Assembly: GCF_003967555.1 (NCBI RefSeq)
Contig: NZ_BIFS01000002.1
Span: 1,736,001-1,800,000, forward strand
Direction of reading: 5' to 3'
DNA length: 64,000 bases
From: Dictyobacter kobayashii
GTDB taxonomy: Bacteria > Chloroflexota > Ktedonobacteria > Ktedonobacterales > Ktedonobacteraceae
Translations under genes and position numbers: made by a program
The notes under the pieces: model-generated
Told to the model about the DNA's origin: nothing
The model's database searches: none
Seen by the model: only the letters and a program-made list of their open reading frames with translations
Part shown: one piece after another, positions 30,419 through 40,896 of the stretch
Numbering within the stretch: the first letter of the stretch is position 1
Layout: each line of letters begins with the position of its first letter

Positions 30419-31660
30419 TTAATGGTGCAGGATCGTTTCAGGTAATAATTTTTGTAGCTGTACATTAAGTTGATGGGTTAATTGCGTATAGTCAAAGTGA
30501 GACTTTACATAAGTCCGGCCATTGCGACCCAGTTGCTCGACCACTTCGGGGTGGGTATAGAGATAATAGACTGCTGATGCCAGTGCTTCGGCGTTTTCTG
30601 GTTCGCAATAAAGGGCGGCCTGTGCCTGTTGCACGGCAACCTGGCGCGCTTCACCGTTGAGAGCCAGTATTAACGGGCGCCCACTGGCCATGGCCTCGAA
30701 CATCTTCATCGGTAACATACCTTCAAAGATGGGAAGTTTGCGTGTATGGGCCAGGCAGACATCGCTGGCTGCGAGCACAGTCGGCATCAGCTCATGTGGA
30801 AGGGGATCGAGAAAATGCACATTTGACAGTGCTTTATGACGGGCCTGGCTCAGGAGGGCAGCCTTTTCTGCTCCATCGCCAACCAGCACAAAGCGAATGG
30901 CCGGATAGCCACGCAAGCGGTCCGCCGCCTCCAGTATGGTACTGAGACCATGGGTCAGGCCATGCGTACCGGCGTAAAGGATAATAAAGGCCTGCGGCCA
31001 CCCTAATTCCTGGCGTGCCATAGTCTGAGAGGAAGGAGAGAAACGCGCTGTATCGACGCCATTGGGAATGAGAAAGATTTTTTCTGGTGCCAATCCCCAC
31101 TGAATAAGTTTAGAGCGCATATCCGCAGTCACCGCCCATACCAGTCTGGCTTTTCGATAGGTTGACCACTCCAGCCAGCGGGCCAGCTTAATCAAAAAGG
31201 GATTGCGTACAGCGCCGAGCTGGATGGCTGATTCGGGCCAGAGATCCGCTACCCAGAAGATCAGCGGTATGCGGTAGCGCCAGTTTAGCAGGTGGGCCGC
31301 GATCACATTGAACAAGGGCGGAGATTCAACGATAATCAGATCCGGTATGCCAAGAACTTTGAGGCTAAGCAAAGCTGCCAGGCAACCAAAGGACAGATAG
31401 GAGCTGATGCGCTTAAAGAAGCCGCGATTTGGACTGACATAGCTCCACGTACGAATGATCTCTACCCCATCGATATTTTCGGTTTGAAGCAGGCGTCCGC
31501 GATATTGTTGTGGCACGATACCAGTGGGATAGCTAGGAAATGTCGTCAGGATAGTAACTTTGTGTCCGTAATTGCTGAGGCGTTTAGCTGTCTCTCCCAC
31601 ACATACCGCTGCCGCCGCCTTTTCGGGATAGTAATAACGTGAGATAAAAAGAATATGCAT
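30419..31660 (-). CDS. Glycosyltransferase family 4, WbuB-like
   Basis: A 413-residue GT-B enzyme starting MHILFISRYYYPEKAAAAVC, typical of WbuB/WcaI-type transferases. The N-terminal lobe includes TTFPSYPTGIVP and IPLIFWVADLWPESA. The C-terminal lobe includes ILYAGTHGLTHGL, VLVGDGAEKAAL and the EGMLPMKMFEAMASGRPL motif that holds the Glu of family 4. The start at 31660 is preferred to an upstream in-frame one at 31717 because GGTGGTGG precedes it and the family begins here. It probably adds an amino sugar to a lipid-linked glycan. Confidence 0.87.
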   Translation of the reverse strand: MHILFISRYYYPEKAAAAVCVGETAKRLSNYGHKVTILTTFPSYPTGIVPQQYRGRLLQTENIDGVEIIRTWSYVSPNRGFFKRISSYLSFGCLAALLSLKVLGIPDLIIVESPPLFNVIAAHLLNWRYRIPLIFWVADLWPESAIQLGAVRNPFLIKLARWLEWSTYRKARLVWAVTADMRSKLIQWGLAPEKIFLIPNGVDTARFSPSSQTMARQELGWPQAFIILYAGTHGLTHGLSTILEAADRLRGYPAIRFVLVGDGAEKAALLSQARHKALSNVHFLDPLPHELMPTVLAASDVCLAHTRKLPIFEGMLPMKMFEAMASGRPLILALNGEARQVAVQQAQAALYCEPENAEALASAVYYLYTHPEVVEQLGRNGRTYVKSHFDYTQLTHQLNVQLQKLLPETILHH

Positions 31661-31843
31661 TCCACCACCACCTTTTACAACCATAAGTGTCGCTGTGTTC
31701 CATCTCTTATAACGCATGAGCTAGTGGAATTTATGATATGAGTAGCGCTAATAGCTAGATGGAGCTAACAACAGCATAGGAAGAAAAGGTGGTGAGTCGG
31801 GGATGGAGCTTTGAATTCCCCCGACTCCTGTCTGGAAGCTATA

Positions 31844-34800
31844 TTATTGTTGGATGGGTGGCGCGAGGAGAAGTACGGATGGAACTTGTGTGGGGGCCGC
31901 CAGGCGCAGGAACGCATAACCAATGCCAGCCAGGCCCGTCAGCAATCCCGGCGTTTCGAGTCCCCATGGCACACCAGTGATCCAACCTTGCTCAGCTATA
32001 CTTTGCAAGAGCATCGCAGCCAGGCGCTGAATATCTGCTTGATATTTATCTGTGGCCAGTAGTTGATCAGCAGAGAGTAAGATATCCAGATTGCCTAGAT
32101 CGCCATGGCAGAGGGAATGGTTCGCGCCAAAGCCATGCGCCAGCGTCGTTTCCAGGGCCGCCTCTATTTCTTTGTACATGGAGTTGGTGGGATAGGATGC
32201 CAGCGAACCCAGGCGCGCAAGGGCGATACCAGCGGCCCCATGGCACCAGGAGACCATATACGCTGGTTCTCCCTCATTGCTATTGGGTTGTTCAGTGTTG
32301 GTTCTGGTATTTTTTCTGCTGTTGCGCAGGTCATGCCAATTTTGTTGCTGCGATGAATAATGGGCCGTTTCATACTCTACCGCAGCCAGGGCTGCAGTCA
32401 GGAAGCGCTGCTCACTACTGATCGCATAGAGTTGAAACAGGCTCAACGCAATCCCTGCATTACCATATGCAAAACCTGTCAGGGGCACCTGCTTATCATC
32501 AGTGCTCCAACCTGCCCATCAGGGTGGAACGCATGTGTTTGAGTAGATGTTCACCGCACTCAATCGAGGCCTGTAAAATGGCCTGGGTCGGTTTGACTTT
32601 ATAGAGTGCCAGCAACGTTAACAGACAGCCAGCTGTCCCACTATTGACATCAAATGCAGTCTCTTGCGCAATGATAGGTGATAGTTGTTGAACAAGGTAC
32701 TCCGCCTCTACATATAACTGGTCATCTTCCCACAATGTACCTAACTGGGCGAGTAGATAGATGAACGAGCTCAGACCAATAAAGGCCCCCAGTCCGTATA
32801 GATCTATTTGTGCTGCATGGCTATGAATTTTCCGGCGTGTGGTCTCGAACGCTTTGCGGGCCAGGGTGGTATATTGCTCGCTGCCAGTTTGCTTTCCAAG
32901 GTAGGCCAGGAAGAGAGTAATACCGGCCGTTCCATTGTATAGATCCGCATCGGTAAACACCACCTGCCATTCCTGTTCGCCCGCCTCAATCAACTCCAGC
33001 CACTCGACCATCTCGGCACTATGCAGGGCGGTCGCAATTAAACGATCCCCAATTGCGCGCGCCTGTGATAAGTACTGCTCCACCGTTGCATCCTGTGTGG
33101 TAGCATGCAGGCGCACCGAACGCACTACCTGCTGATCCAACACTGGTGCAAGGCTGGCAAAAGCCGCCTGGATTAGCCATTCCTGTTGTGACAAGTTCTT
33201 ATCATCCATAGAGTGAATATGGCGGATAGCCACATCCATGCCAGTTTCTTCAAAGAAATCCGCAATAACCTCACCGTGACTGCTGATAAGATCGTGGAGG
33301 CTGGTCGAGTTGTAAAAAGAGGAATATCCGCCCTCAACAGATCCTGGTGTTCCAGTGGGATAACGCGGGCCAGGTGAGCATCTTGCTCAATATTGATCCA
33401 CAAACGATCAAAGAAACGATCTCTATCCAGTGCGTCGCGCAGGATATCGGGATGGAAACTATTACTGACCAGGATACCATAGTAGCCAGTAGCCCGGACC
33501 AGGCAGCGTATCTCATCATTGGCAAAGCGTGGTAGTACCTTATTGAGCAATTCCTGCCGATGTTGTCTCAACAATTGATAGACAGTGCGAAAGCCAGTAA
33601 GAATTGAGCTATGGAACGCATGGGTATCAACTTCTTGATCACTCAAGGTTGGACGATGATCTCCTAATTTAACCTCTACATGTTCAAGCCGCATCTGCAT
33701 CGTATCGGTACCTACATCCGCCCAACGTGTCACCGGTGTTGGCGTCAATTGTCCAGCGGCCCCACCCAGTCCACTGATATCGATCCCTTCATTGTGGTCA
33801 TTGCCCCAGATACGCTGAGGCAGCAGACCGATACGTAGCACCGAATAATCCAATGCTCGCACGGCTGGTGCTTGCTTCTGCCACTCTATCTCATTGCGCA
33901 TATAGGGATGAAACAGAGCTTCGAGATCAATCAGAATGGGATATTCACCGGCTGCGATGATATTTTCTGCATGAAAATCGGTGGCGGCCAGTGCATGTAG
34001 CAGAGCCAGGTAACCTCCCTGGCGCTCATAAAAGCGCTGCACCTGTTCTGGTGAAGTACAGGATTGTGGTGCAATAAACTCGACCCATCCATGAGAAGCC
34101 TTCTGTACAGATTTAATCGTGCGGAAACCAGGCTGGTAACCATGTTCATTCAGCCAGCTCAATAGCTCTTGAAAATGAGCATCGACCGCCAATGAGCGCG
34201 GCTTATAGACCAGGTGGAAGCCCGAGCTCCATACCAGTATCGCGACACTACGACCTTTACGATGTGTGTCCCCCTGTCCCGAGCGTACCTCAACCAGCCA
34301 TCCCAGATTATCCGGCGTATTCAACGTGGCTTGAATTTCTGGCCAATCATCGCAGAGTCGTGTCAGCAGCTCTAGCTCATAATCCACCCACATATCGATG
34401 GCTTCAACCAGCAGCCGGGCCAACACCACATATTCTTCAAGCAGCTGGAGCATGTTCTGTGGCTGACTGAGTTGCTGGATAAAATGCTGAAAACGCTGTT
34501 CCGCCGTCTCACCTTGCAAACGTCCCTGCATGCGCGCCACGTGCATCTCCAGGACCAGTGCCTTCACCATCTTTGGTAGCAAACGATCTGGCATATGTGC
34601 CAGGAGGAGAGGAAGCACGTTATCGGAATCGAATGGGAGGTAGTTATACATCTGAGATAATTCCTGGATACCTTTTTGTAGACGTATCAGCCCATCATTG
34701 ATCAAAGGTTCAATGGTATCCAGAAATGCCCGGTATTGTTTGGTCTTTGTTTGAGCTTGAAGGCTTGTAAGAGCGATTGTTCTGGTCTGTAACGTTTAAA

Positions 34801-35139
34801 TGTATCAATCAGCGTGGCTAGCCAGGGTAAAGAAGTTGCTTTAGCCAGGCGCGCCTGGAGAGCTTCAGGTGTTTCGGCTAATAAGTTTAGTAGATCTTCT
34901 TCTGTAAGGGTAGCGCTGGCCAGGCGCTGGGAAAAGTAGTCTGCTCTGGAGAAAGGCGACTGTTCCTGCCAGCGCTGGAAGCGTTTGCGAGCCATTTCGC
35001 TTTGCGACCCTGCTGTCGCTGTCGACACGTCCTGGCTATTGTCAGGCAACAAAATCGCGCGCTCAGTTAAACTCAAAGCTCGATACCACACAGCACTATA
35101 ACTATCTTGCTGCTCATTGGTCTGCAAAATTTGTTTCAT
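31844..35139 (-). CDS. lanM: Class II lanthipeptide synthetase LanM (several frameshifts)
   Basis: Four consecutive frames make one LanM of about 1100 residues. The first two thirds are the dehydratase (DUF4135): GRSVAILVWSSGFHLVYKPR, FHAENIIAAGEYPILIDLEA and ADIPLFTTRP. The last third is a LanC-like cyclase with zinc ligands in VSWCHGAAGIALA and LCHGDLGNLD. It phosphorylates and dehydrates Ser/Thr of a precursor and adds Cys thiols to form thioether rings. Breaks lie near 34739-34741 (AAA run on the coding strand), 33314-33318 (T run) and 32505-32524 (two single-base losses fit, giving TPDGQGWSTDDKQVPLTGF). Each fits missing bases, so the gene may be intact in the cell. The start at 35139 begins MKQILQTNEQQDS. 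The two precursor genes lie just upstream. Confidence 0.88.
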
Positions 35140-35388
35140 GATAATTTCTATTCCCATCAAAAAATTCGGACAATATCGCTTGAGATGAGCTCCTATTATG
35201 CATAGGTGTAACTCTATGGATATAGAGTTTTTAATTGGAGTCGGTTCCTGGCAAATAGCTGGTGGGTGCCGCACCACCACAGAGTGCAGTGCGACACCTG
35301 ATCAAAATGTTGACCTTGCAAAACTGTATTTGTTTTGCTTTACTGCCTGGCTGTTCGTAAGTAGGCAGTAAGACGTGTCAATTAATGG

Positions 35389-35769
35389 CTAGCAAACGCT
35401 GCAGGAGACGTATCCTGTGTCACAGCAGCTTGCGCCTGAATATGGGGTAGATGCGCCACTATCATAGACATATGAGAGATGCCAGCTGCCTCCCTGATAG
35501 CCAGTTGAAGGAGCGCTTGGCTGAGGGTAGCCGACGCTGCCAGTGCTGGTGCCACTGCCGCTTGTGCAGCAACTGCCGAGGTTCACATTGATGCCACAAC
35601 TGCTAGAAACATTACCACCGATGCTGAAAGCACCAGTTACGCTGGCCAGGTCATTATCTGTTAATTCCAGGGCACCAACAGGATTCTCAGGAAGCTGAGC
35701 GAGCTCCTCGCTGGTGAGGGTTCCCCGATACTGGGCATCTTTCCAGGCGCGTGCAATGTCGATATTCAT
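35389..35769 (-). CDS. lanA: Lanthipeptide precursor 1, long Ser/Thr/Cys-rich core
   Basis: A 126-residue precursor. The leader (1-47) contains IARAWKDAQYRGTLTSEEL and LPENPVG, the mersacidin-type leader pattern, and ends ALELTDNDLASVTGA, a double-glycine-type cleavage site. The core (about 79 residues) is unusually long, rich in Ser, Thr and Gly, with seven Cys (one single, two CC pairs, and the terminal CSVC). LanM can therefore form several thioether rings. The ribosome site is GGAAGGACACAAC before the ATG, almost the same as for the second precursor. C39-type cleavage after GA matches the exporter at 37450. Confidence 0.88.
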   Translation of the reverse strand: MNIDIARAWKDAQYRGTLTSEELAQLPENPVGALELTDNDLASVTGAFSIGGNVSSSCGINVNLGSCCTSGSGTSTGSVGYPQPSAPSTGYQGGSWHLSYVYDSGASTPYSGASCCDTGYVSCSVC

Positions 35770-36117
35770 AATATGTTGTGTCCTTCCGTTCTAAAAATTC
35801 TTGTTTACAGGTATCTTGCTTGCGTAGCCTTTAAAATGATGACGGGCACTTGCAAGCTATAAAGGTGCAACTCACACATTGCATTTTGTTGGCAGAATGA
35901 GTGAATAACGATTATTGGTAGCAACCACTACCACTGTGTTCGTTATCACCGAATGATGATAACCTTGCTGTGTCTAAAACAGAGTATCTCTTCTCTTCTT
36001 AAGACCACTGTTTGATACATTTGTGTTTCCTGAGAAGCAATTATTTAATTGCTTCTCAGGTTCGCACCGGCACCGCCAGAGCTTAAGCAAGCAATCGAGA
36101 AGTAAAAGATTCCGTTA
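35770..36117. other. Gap between precursor genes with terminator-like palindrome
   Basis: Contains a perfect 15-bp-arm palindrome at 36029-36060 (loop TT) just downstream of the second precursor gene on the minus strand. It may end most transcripts of that gene and so set the ratio between precursor and downstream genes. No further precursor frame is visible. Confidence 0.6.
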
Positions 36118-36357
36118 TTAGCAGACCTCGCAGCCACCGACGAATGGGTAGCCGTAGCCACCAACGAATGGGTAGCCGTAGCCGCAGCCCTCGCCAATGA
36201 ATGGATAGCCATAACCAAAGCCGCCCTCAAAGCCGCCATAGCCATAGCCATAGCCATGATGGAAATGATGGAAGTCTGGTCCGAAGAAGGCTCCGTTAAC
36301 ATTTTCCAGATCAGAGTCATTCAACTCTATCGCGTTTGTTGTGTTTTCTGTGTTCAT
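36118..36357 (-). CDS. Precursor-like peptide 2, Gly/Tyr/His-rich core without Ser/Thr
   Basis: A 79-residue peptide starting MNTENTTNAIELNDSDLENV, with AAAGGATACAAC upstream as in precursor 1. The leader end AIELNDSDLENVNGA lines up with ALELTDNDLASVTGA of precursor 1, so it should be recognised and cleaved by the same machinery. The 56-residue core has His-His pairs, three GYGYPF-like repeats and three Cys, and ends CEVC where precursor 1 ends CSVC. It contains no Ser or Thr, so LanM cannot dehydrate it. Disulfide formation, metal binding or an unknown Cys/Tyr/His modification are possible. The start at 36357 is preferred to 36417, which adds residues unlike any leader. Confidence 0.75.
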   Translation of the reverse strand: MNTENTTNAIELNDSDLENVNGAFFGPDFHHFHHGYGYGYGGFEGGFGYGYPFIGEGCGYGYPFVGGYGYPFVGGCEVC

Positions 36358-36883
36358 GATGTGTTGTATCCTTTCTCTCTGCATGTTGCAAAGACTGAAT
36401 TTATCGGTACCGTACAAAATTTACTAAGAGATACTTGAAGCCAAACTAGCGATTCGCGATTACTTTAATAAGAGTTTCTTTATCGCTAAATACTGCTTCT
36501 CGTATTGAACTCCGTTTTCTAATTCGCGATCTCGGTACCTAAATGCATTATAAAAATCCATAAAACAAGCATACAGAGAAAACAAAGCTAAAATTTAAAG
36601 AAAATTAACAATGTTGTTTGTATGTAATATTATGTCTAGTCATAATGAAGAAGATTTTAATACTTATTACGAGCATTATTTATTGCTAAGACAGTTTCGA
36701 CTGCTAATATGAACTTATTTATGTTCAGTTATATTTTATTTTATGAATATCGCTGAAATCCGTAAAATGAACAAAATTTACTAAATAGTAACTATAATTG
36801 TTATACAAGCGTTATTTGTATGAACGCTTATACTATATAGAGCGGCTAGTTTATAGAGTATGGAATAGTGGTGGATTGTAGAT
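36358..36883. promoter_or_regulatory. AT-rich divergent promoter region of the lanthipeptide locus
   Basis: About 525 AT-rich bases separate the precursor genes from the export genes and should hold promoters for both directions. An exact 14-base direct repeat ACAAAATTTACTAA lies at 36414-36427 and 36771-36784. TTCGCGAT and CGGTACC each occur twice between them. These repeats are candidate binding sites for a regulator; no regulator gene lies in the locus. Confidence 0.45.
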
Positions 36884-37483
36884 ATGTCGACATCTTCGCA
36901 AATCTTCAGGGATGAGGCCATAAAGCATTATAAGAGGAGGAAAGACAAAACAACCCTACCTCGTTTTATGGCTTTTCCGGTAACGTTCTTATTATGGGGC
37001 TTGTTCGGGTTGGCCCTGCTGGTGGGTGGTATTGCCTGGAGCGATCAGATCCCTATCTATGCGAGCGCGCCAGGAATTATCCTGGACCAGCATAGCACGG
37101 CCGCAGCTGATCAACACGATACGGTGGCTGCGCTTTTTTTTGCGGCCGGTCAATTTTCAAAGGTCAAGGTAGGTCAGCGGGCAGTGGTGCATATTGGTGC
37201 ATCTAAAGAAGAGCTTGCCAGCCAAATCATCAAGATTGAGCCTGCGGTTGTCAGTCCAAATACGATTTATCAACGCTATGGATTTGTAGCGCAGGTTGTC
37301 ACTCAGCCATCGATTGTGGTGCTGATACAACTAAAAAATATTCCAACTGCCACCTATGCAGGCAGTATGATCGTGGCCAATGTGCAGACAGGGTCGCAAC
37401 GTATCATTTCGATGTTGCCGGGTCTGGGTAATATTGTGGGGGGTAGATTATGGATGCCAGCGAACAAAAGACACAGGTTCTAG
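36884..37483 (+). CDS. HlyD-like membrane fusion protein, short
   Basis: A 199-residue protein with one N-terminal membrane segment (about residues 30-50: FPVTFLLWGLFGLALLVGG) followed by IYASAPGIIL, the usual start of the HlyD barrel, and VKVGQRAVVHIGASK, the barrel half near the C-terminus. The lipoyl and coiled-coil hairpin regions between them are missing, so it is a minimal adaptor. Its end overlaps the start of the exporter gene by 34 bases, which indicates co-translation. Likely helps the C39 ABC exporter secrete the modified peptides. Start ATG 36884 has a weak ribosome site. Confidence 0.75.
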   Translation: MSTSSQIFRDEAIKHYKRRKDKTTLPRFMAFPVTFLLWGLFGLALLVGGIAWSDQIPIYASAPGIILDQHSTAAADQHDTVAALFFAAGQFSKVKVGQRAVVHIGASKEELASQIIKIEPAVVSPNTIYQRYGFVAQVVTQPSIVVLIQLKNIPTATYAGSMIVANVQTGSQRIISMLPGLGNIVGGRLWMPANKRHRF

Positions 37484-39718
37484 CCAAAGAAGGGGGAAAA
37501 GAAAAAAAAGAAGCTGCATATTCAAGACGCTCGATTGTCAATAAAATATTGAAGAAGCGCGTTCCTGTTATGTTACAGATGAGCGAGGTTGAGTGTGGTC
37601 TGGCCTGTCTGGCTATGGTTCTGAGTTATCATGGTCGCCAGACGACCATTTCTGAGTTACGTACAAGCTATGGTGCCAGCCGAGATGGTGTCTCGGCGCT
37701 AAGCCTGGTCAAAGCGGCCCGCAACATGGGTATGATCTCGCGGGCGCTCGCGTTACAAAAGAACGATTTTAAAGATGTTGCCCTGCCTGCTATTATACAT
37801 TGGGAGTTTAACCACTTCATTATTGTGGAGCGTTGGACTCCTGAGCAGGTGACGGTGGTTGATCCTGCCAATGGTCGCAGGCAGATGACCGCAGAGGAAT
37901 TCAATGGGGCTTTACCGGTATCGTGTTGATGCTGGAGCCTGGCATGAATTTTCATCGCCGCAAAATTACCTCATCGCTTTCTTTAAAAATGTATGCAATT
38001 CAGGCTATCCAGCAGGCTCCAGGGCGCTGGTGCAGGTTATCCTGGCCTCTATCTTGCTGCAGGCTATTGGTCTGATTCCCCCCATTTTAACGCAAACGGT
38101 AATTGATAAAATTATCCCTTTTCATCTCACCAGCGCCATGACGTTGTTAGGTGCTGGCATGCTTATGATGCTCTTCTCGCAGGGTTTCATTACGCTGCTA
38201 AGAGAGTGGTTACTCATTTATGTGCGGGCCCGTATTGATACACACATGATGCTTAGTTTTTTTGAACACTTATTACTTCTACCTTATAGTTTTTTCCAGC
38301 AGCGTTCCACTGGAGACCTGCTGACGCGTATGGGCAGTAATACCATAATTCGGGATACGCTTAGTGGTCAGGTGATCTCAACCTTTCTGGATGGGAGTAT
38401 GGTTATTCTCTACCTGGCTATTCTGCTATTAGAGGCACCTACCTTTGGCTTGTTGGCGCTTGTCATCGGATTCCTACAAGTGATCCTGATTTTGTGCGTT
38501 TACCGTACAATTGCCAGCCTGGCGGCCCAGGAACTGACTGCACAGGGCAAATCACAGGGCTATATGGCTGAGGCCCTGGCGGGTATTGCCACCTTGAAAG
38601 CGGCCGGCGCCGAATATAGTGCCCATGATCGCTGGACCAATTTATTCTTTGATCAACTAAATATCTCTACCCGTAGAAGCTATATATCAACTATTGCCAG
38701 TACTATATTACTGCTCTTACGAGGCTTTGCCCCCATGGCCCTCCTCTGGGTTGGAGCTACCCAGGTGCTCAATGGGACGCTCTCTGTGGGTACCATGTTA
38801 GCCTTAAGCTCGCTGGCGACCTCGTTCCTCTCGCCTCTGTCATCCCTGGTAAGTAGTGGGCAGCAGCTGCAAATCGTACAGGCGCACCTTGAACGCCTGG
38901 GTGACATCATGACTGCTGAGCCAGAACAACATGCTCAGATTGTGAAATCGCCTCCTAAACTGGCTGGCTATATTCGACTGGAGAACGTTGGCTTTCGCTA
39001 TTCTCCTGAGACTCCTCGGGTACTGCACAACATTAACCTCCAGATTGAGGCAGGTCAGAAAGTCGCTATTGTCGGGCGTACCGGATCAGGCAAAAGCACG
39101 CTGGGAAAACTCCTGCTGGGTCTGTATATTCCAGGCGAGGGTCAGATTTATTATGATGGGATTCCATTGCAGGCATTGCAATATCAGGAAGTACGAAGGC
39201 AATTTGGGGTGGTCCTGCAAGAATCGGCCATCTTTAGCGGGACCGTCATGGAAAATATTCTGTTTAACAATCCACACATGGACAAGGACTATGCGGTGCG
39301 CGCCGCACAGATGGCCTCTATCCATGATGATATCGTCAGGATGCCACTGGGCTATGAAACTCCTGTCGCTGAGGGCGGAAGCGCCTTATCGGGCGGCCAG
39401 CGTCAGCGCCTCTCTCTGGCGCGCGCTATTGCTCACAATCCAGCCATCCTTTTGTTGGATGAAGCGACCAGTAATCTGGATGTGGTGACCGAACAGATGG
39501 TGGCCCAGAATCTGGAGGCATTGCCCTGTACCCAGATTATTATTGCGCATCGCCTGAGCACAATTCGCAACGCTGATCTGATCCTGGTGATGGATCAGGG
39601 GACTATTGTGGAGAGTGGTTCGCATCAGGATTTGTTGTTGAAAAATGGTTTTTATACCAATCTTATTAAGCAGCAGATGGAGAAGAAGTCGCCGCGTCCT
39701 CTTTTGCGGAAGTTTTGA
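37450..39718 (+). CDS. lanT: C39 peptidase-containing ABC exporter LanT (two frameshifts)
   Basis: Read across two breaks, a protein of about 756 residues. The C39 peptidase has catalytic Cys in QMSEVECGLACLAMVL, His in HWEFNHFIIVE and Asp in VVDPANGRR. A six-helix membrane domain follows, then an ATPase with Walker A VGRTGSGKSTLG, signature LSGGQRQRLSLARA and Walker B ILLLDEATSNLD. It removes the leader after a GG/GA site and exports the core. One extra T at 37911-37913 and one extra G at 38022-38024 restore a continuous frame (FTGIVLMLEPGMNF, then AIQQAPGALVQVIL). It is expressed with the HlyD-like protein, divergently from the precursor and LanM genes. Confidence 0.88.
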
Positions 39719-40086
39719 TTTTTCTTTTTTGTTGGGTACGTGCGCATGCGCGCCCGATCTGAAGAATTTAAAAGGCTGGTTGAACGGGCGCCCGGCGCCC
39801 GTTCAACCAGCCCCTCAAATTAAGGGATGAGGCAAGAGTGCAACCAGCCCCTCAAATTAAGGGATGAGGCAAGAGTGCAACCAGCCCCTCAAATTAAGGG
39901 ATGGGGCAAGAGTGCAACCAGCCCCTTAAAAGGCGCTCAAGAAGTTTTCTGATGTAGTGCAAAAATTGCGCTTTGCGCAATTTTTGCACTACATCAGAAA
40001 AAAAGCGCGGGCGCGCCAGCGCACGTCCGTACAAGGACGGCACGCTTCCCATGATAATGGGAGTAAGGCACATTCTTAAATTCTAA
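39719..40086. repeat. Repeat island: palindrome, 37-bp tandem repeat, second palindrome, family B flank
   Basis: 39774-39812 is a palindrome with 18-bp arms and the centre GGGCGC-CCG-GCGCCC. 39804-39914 holds three tandem copies of a 37-bp unit (CAACCAGCCCCTCAAATTAA...) and a partial fourth; the first copy overlaps the palindrome arm. 39945-40001 is a perfect palindrome with 27-bp arms, loop TTT and centre GCGC/GCGC. Then comes the family B flank GCGGGCGCGCCAGCGCACG and TTCCCATGATAATGGGAG (40047-40064). No coding capacity is seen. Confidence 0.8.
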
Positions 40087-40896
40087 TCAAACATGTTGTG
40101 TGTTCTGCTTGGCGGGCTGGTTGTTTGAGGCCTGTTCTTTTTTCAGGCGGTGTTTGTATTGTAGGTTAGTGACCCAGCGATATAAAAAGATCAATAAGAA
40201 TAGCCATAAGGTTCCTGAGAGGTAGCCACCAAGTACGTCGCTGAGCCAGTGTTCGCCTTCCAGTACGCGTGAGTAGCCAATGCCTAGAATGGCCATGGCG
40301 GCGAAAATCTGGAATGGTAACAAGATCCAGTGATAACGCCATTCACGCACCTGTTTGGTGAAAGTAATGTATAAGAGCGAGCCATAGAAGACGACGTCAT
40401 GCTCGGTATGGCCGGATGGGAAACTATTATATGTCAGGGGTGTATAGACGTGAATCAGCTTGGGGCTTGGGCGCGGCCGTACTACCAGGTCGGCGATTAA
40501 GATGTTGATACTGTTGCCAACGCCAATAGTCAATAGAAAGAAAAAGGCGTCCTTCCACCAGCGAATAGCTAAAAAGAAGATGAATACAACTGTAGTCTCA
40601 ACGATTGAAGGTGGAATATCATTGGCCGTACTGAAGAAAGTCAATAATGAAAGCATCCAGGGCCAATAATGAATAGACTGAACCGCACGTGAGAAGGCTA
40701 CTTCTCCCGGTAATGGTCCCTTATGCAAATGCAGATAATAGGCAGCCGATAGCAGGACACATAGGCCAATAATCCAAAGGATTCTTTCAATGATACGCCG
40801 AATATGGGTATCATGCCGATCCTCGCCGCTAGCCGTCCTTTCTGCAAGATGGGGGTCGGTCCCTGTTTGTCCGACCGTGTTGATCGCATCGGGCAT
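40087..40896 (-). CDS. PAP2-family membrane phosphatase
   Basis: A 269-residue membrane protein with about six hydrophobic segments and the three phosphatase motifs: ADLVVRPRP, FPSGHTEH and SRVLEGEHWLSDVLGG (catalytic His in the last two). Such enzymes dephosphorylate lipid phosphates, for example undecaprenyl pyrophosphate or phosphatidic acid, on the outer face of the membrane. GGAGG six bases before the ATG fixes the start. The N- and C-terminal tails are hydrophilic. Confidence 0.88.
   Translation of the reverse strand: MPDAINTVGQTGTDPHLAERTASGEDRHDTHIRRIIERILWIIGLCVLLSAAYYLHLHKGPLPGEVAFSRAVQSIHYWPWMLSLLTFFSTANDIPPSIVETTVVFIFFLAIRWWKDAFFFLLTIGVGNSINILIADLVVRPRPSPKLIHVYTPLTYNSFPSGHTEHDVVFYGSLLYITFTKQVREWRYHWILLPFQIFAAMAILGIGYSRVLEGEHWLSDVLGGYLSGTLWLFLLIFLYRWVTNLQYKHRLKKEQASNNQPAKQNTQHV

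Noticed and set aside
39804..39930. Three 37-bp tandem repeats that resemble CRISPR repeats in length
   Set aside because: The copies are directly adjacent with no spacers, and no cas gene is near.
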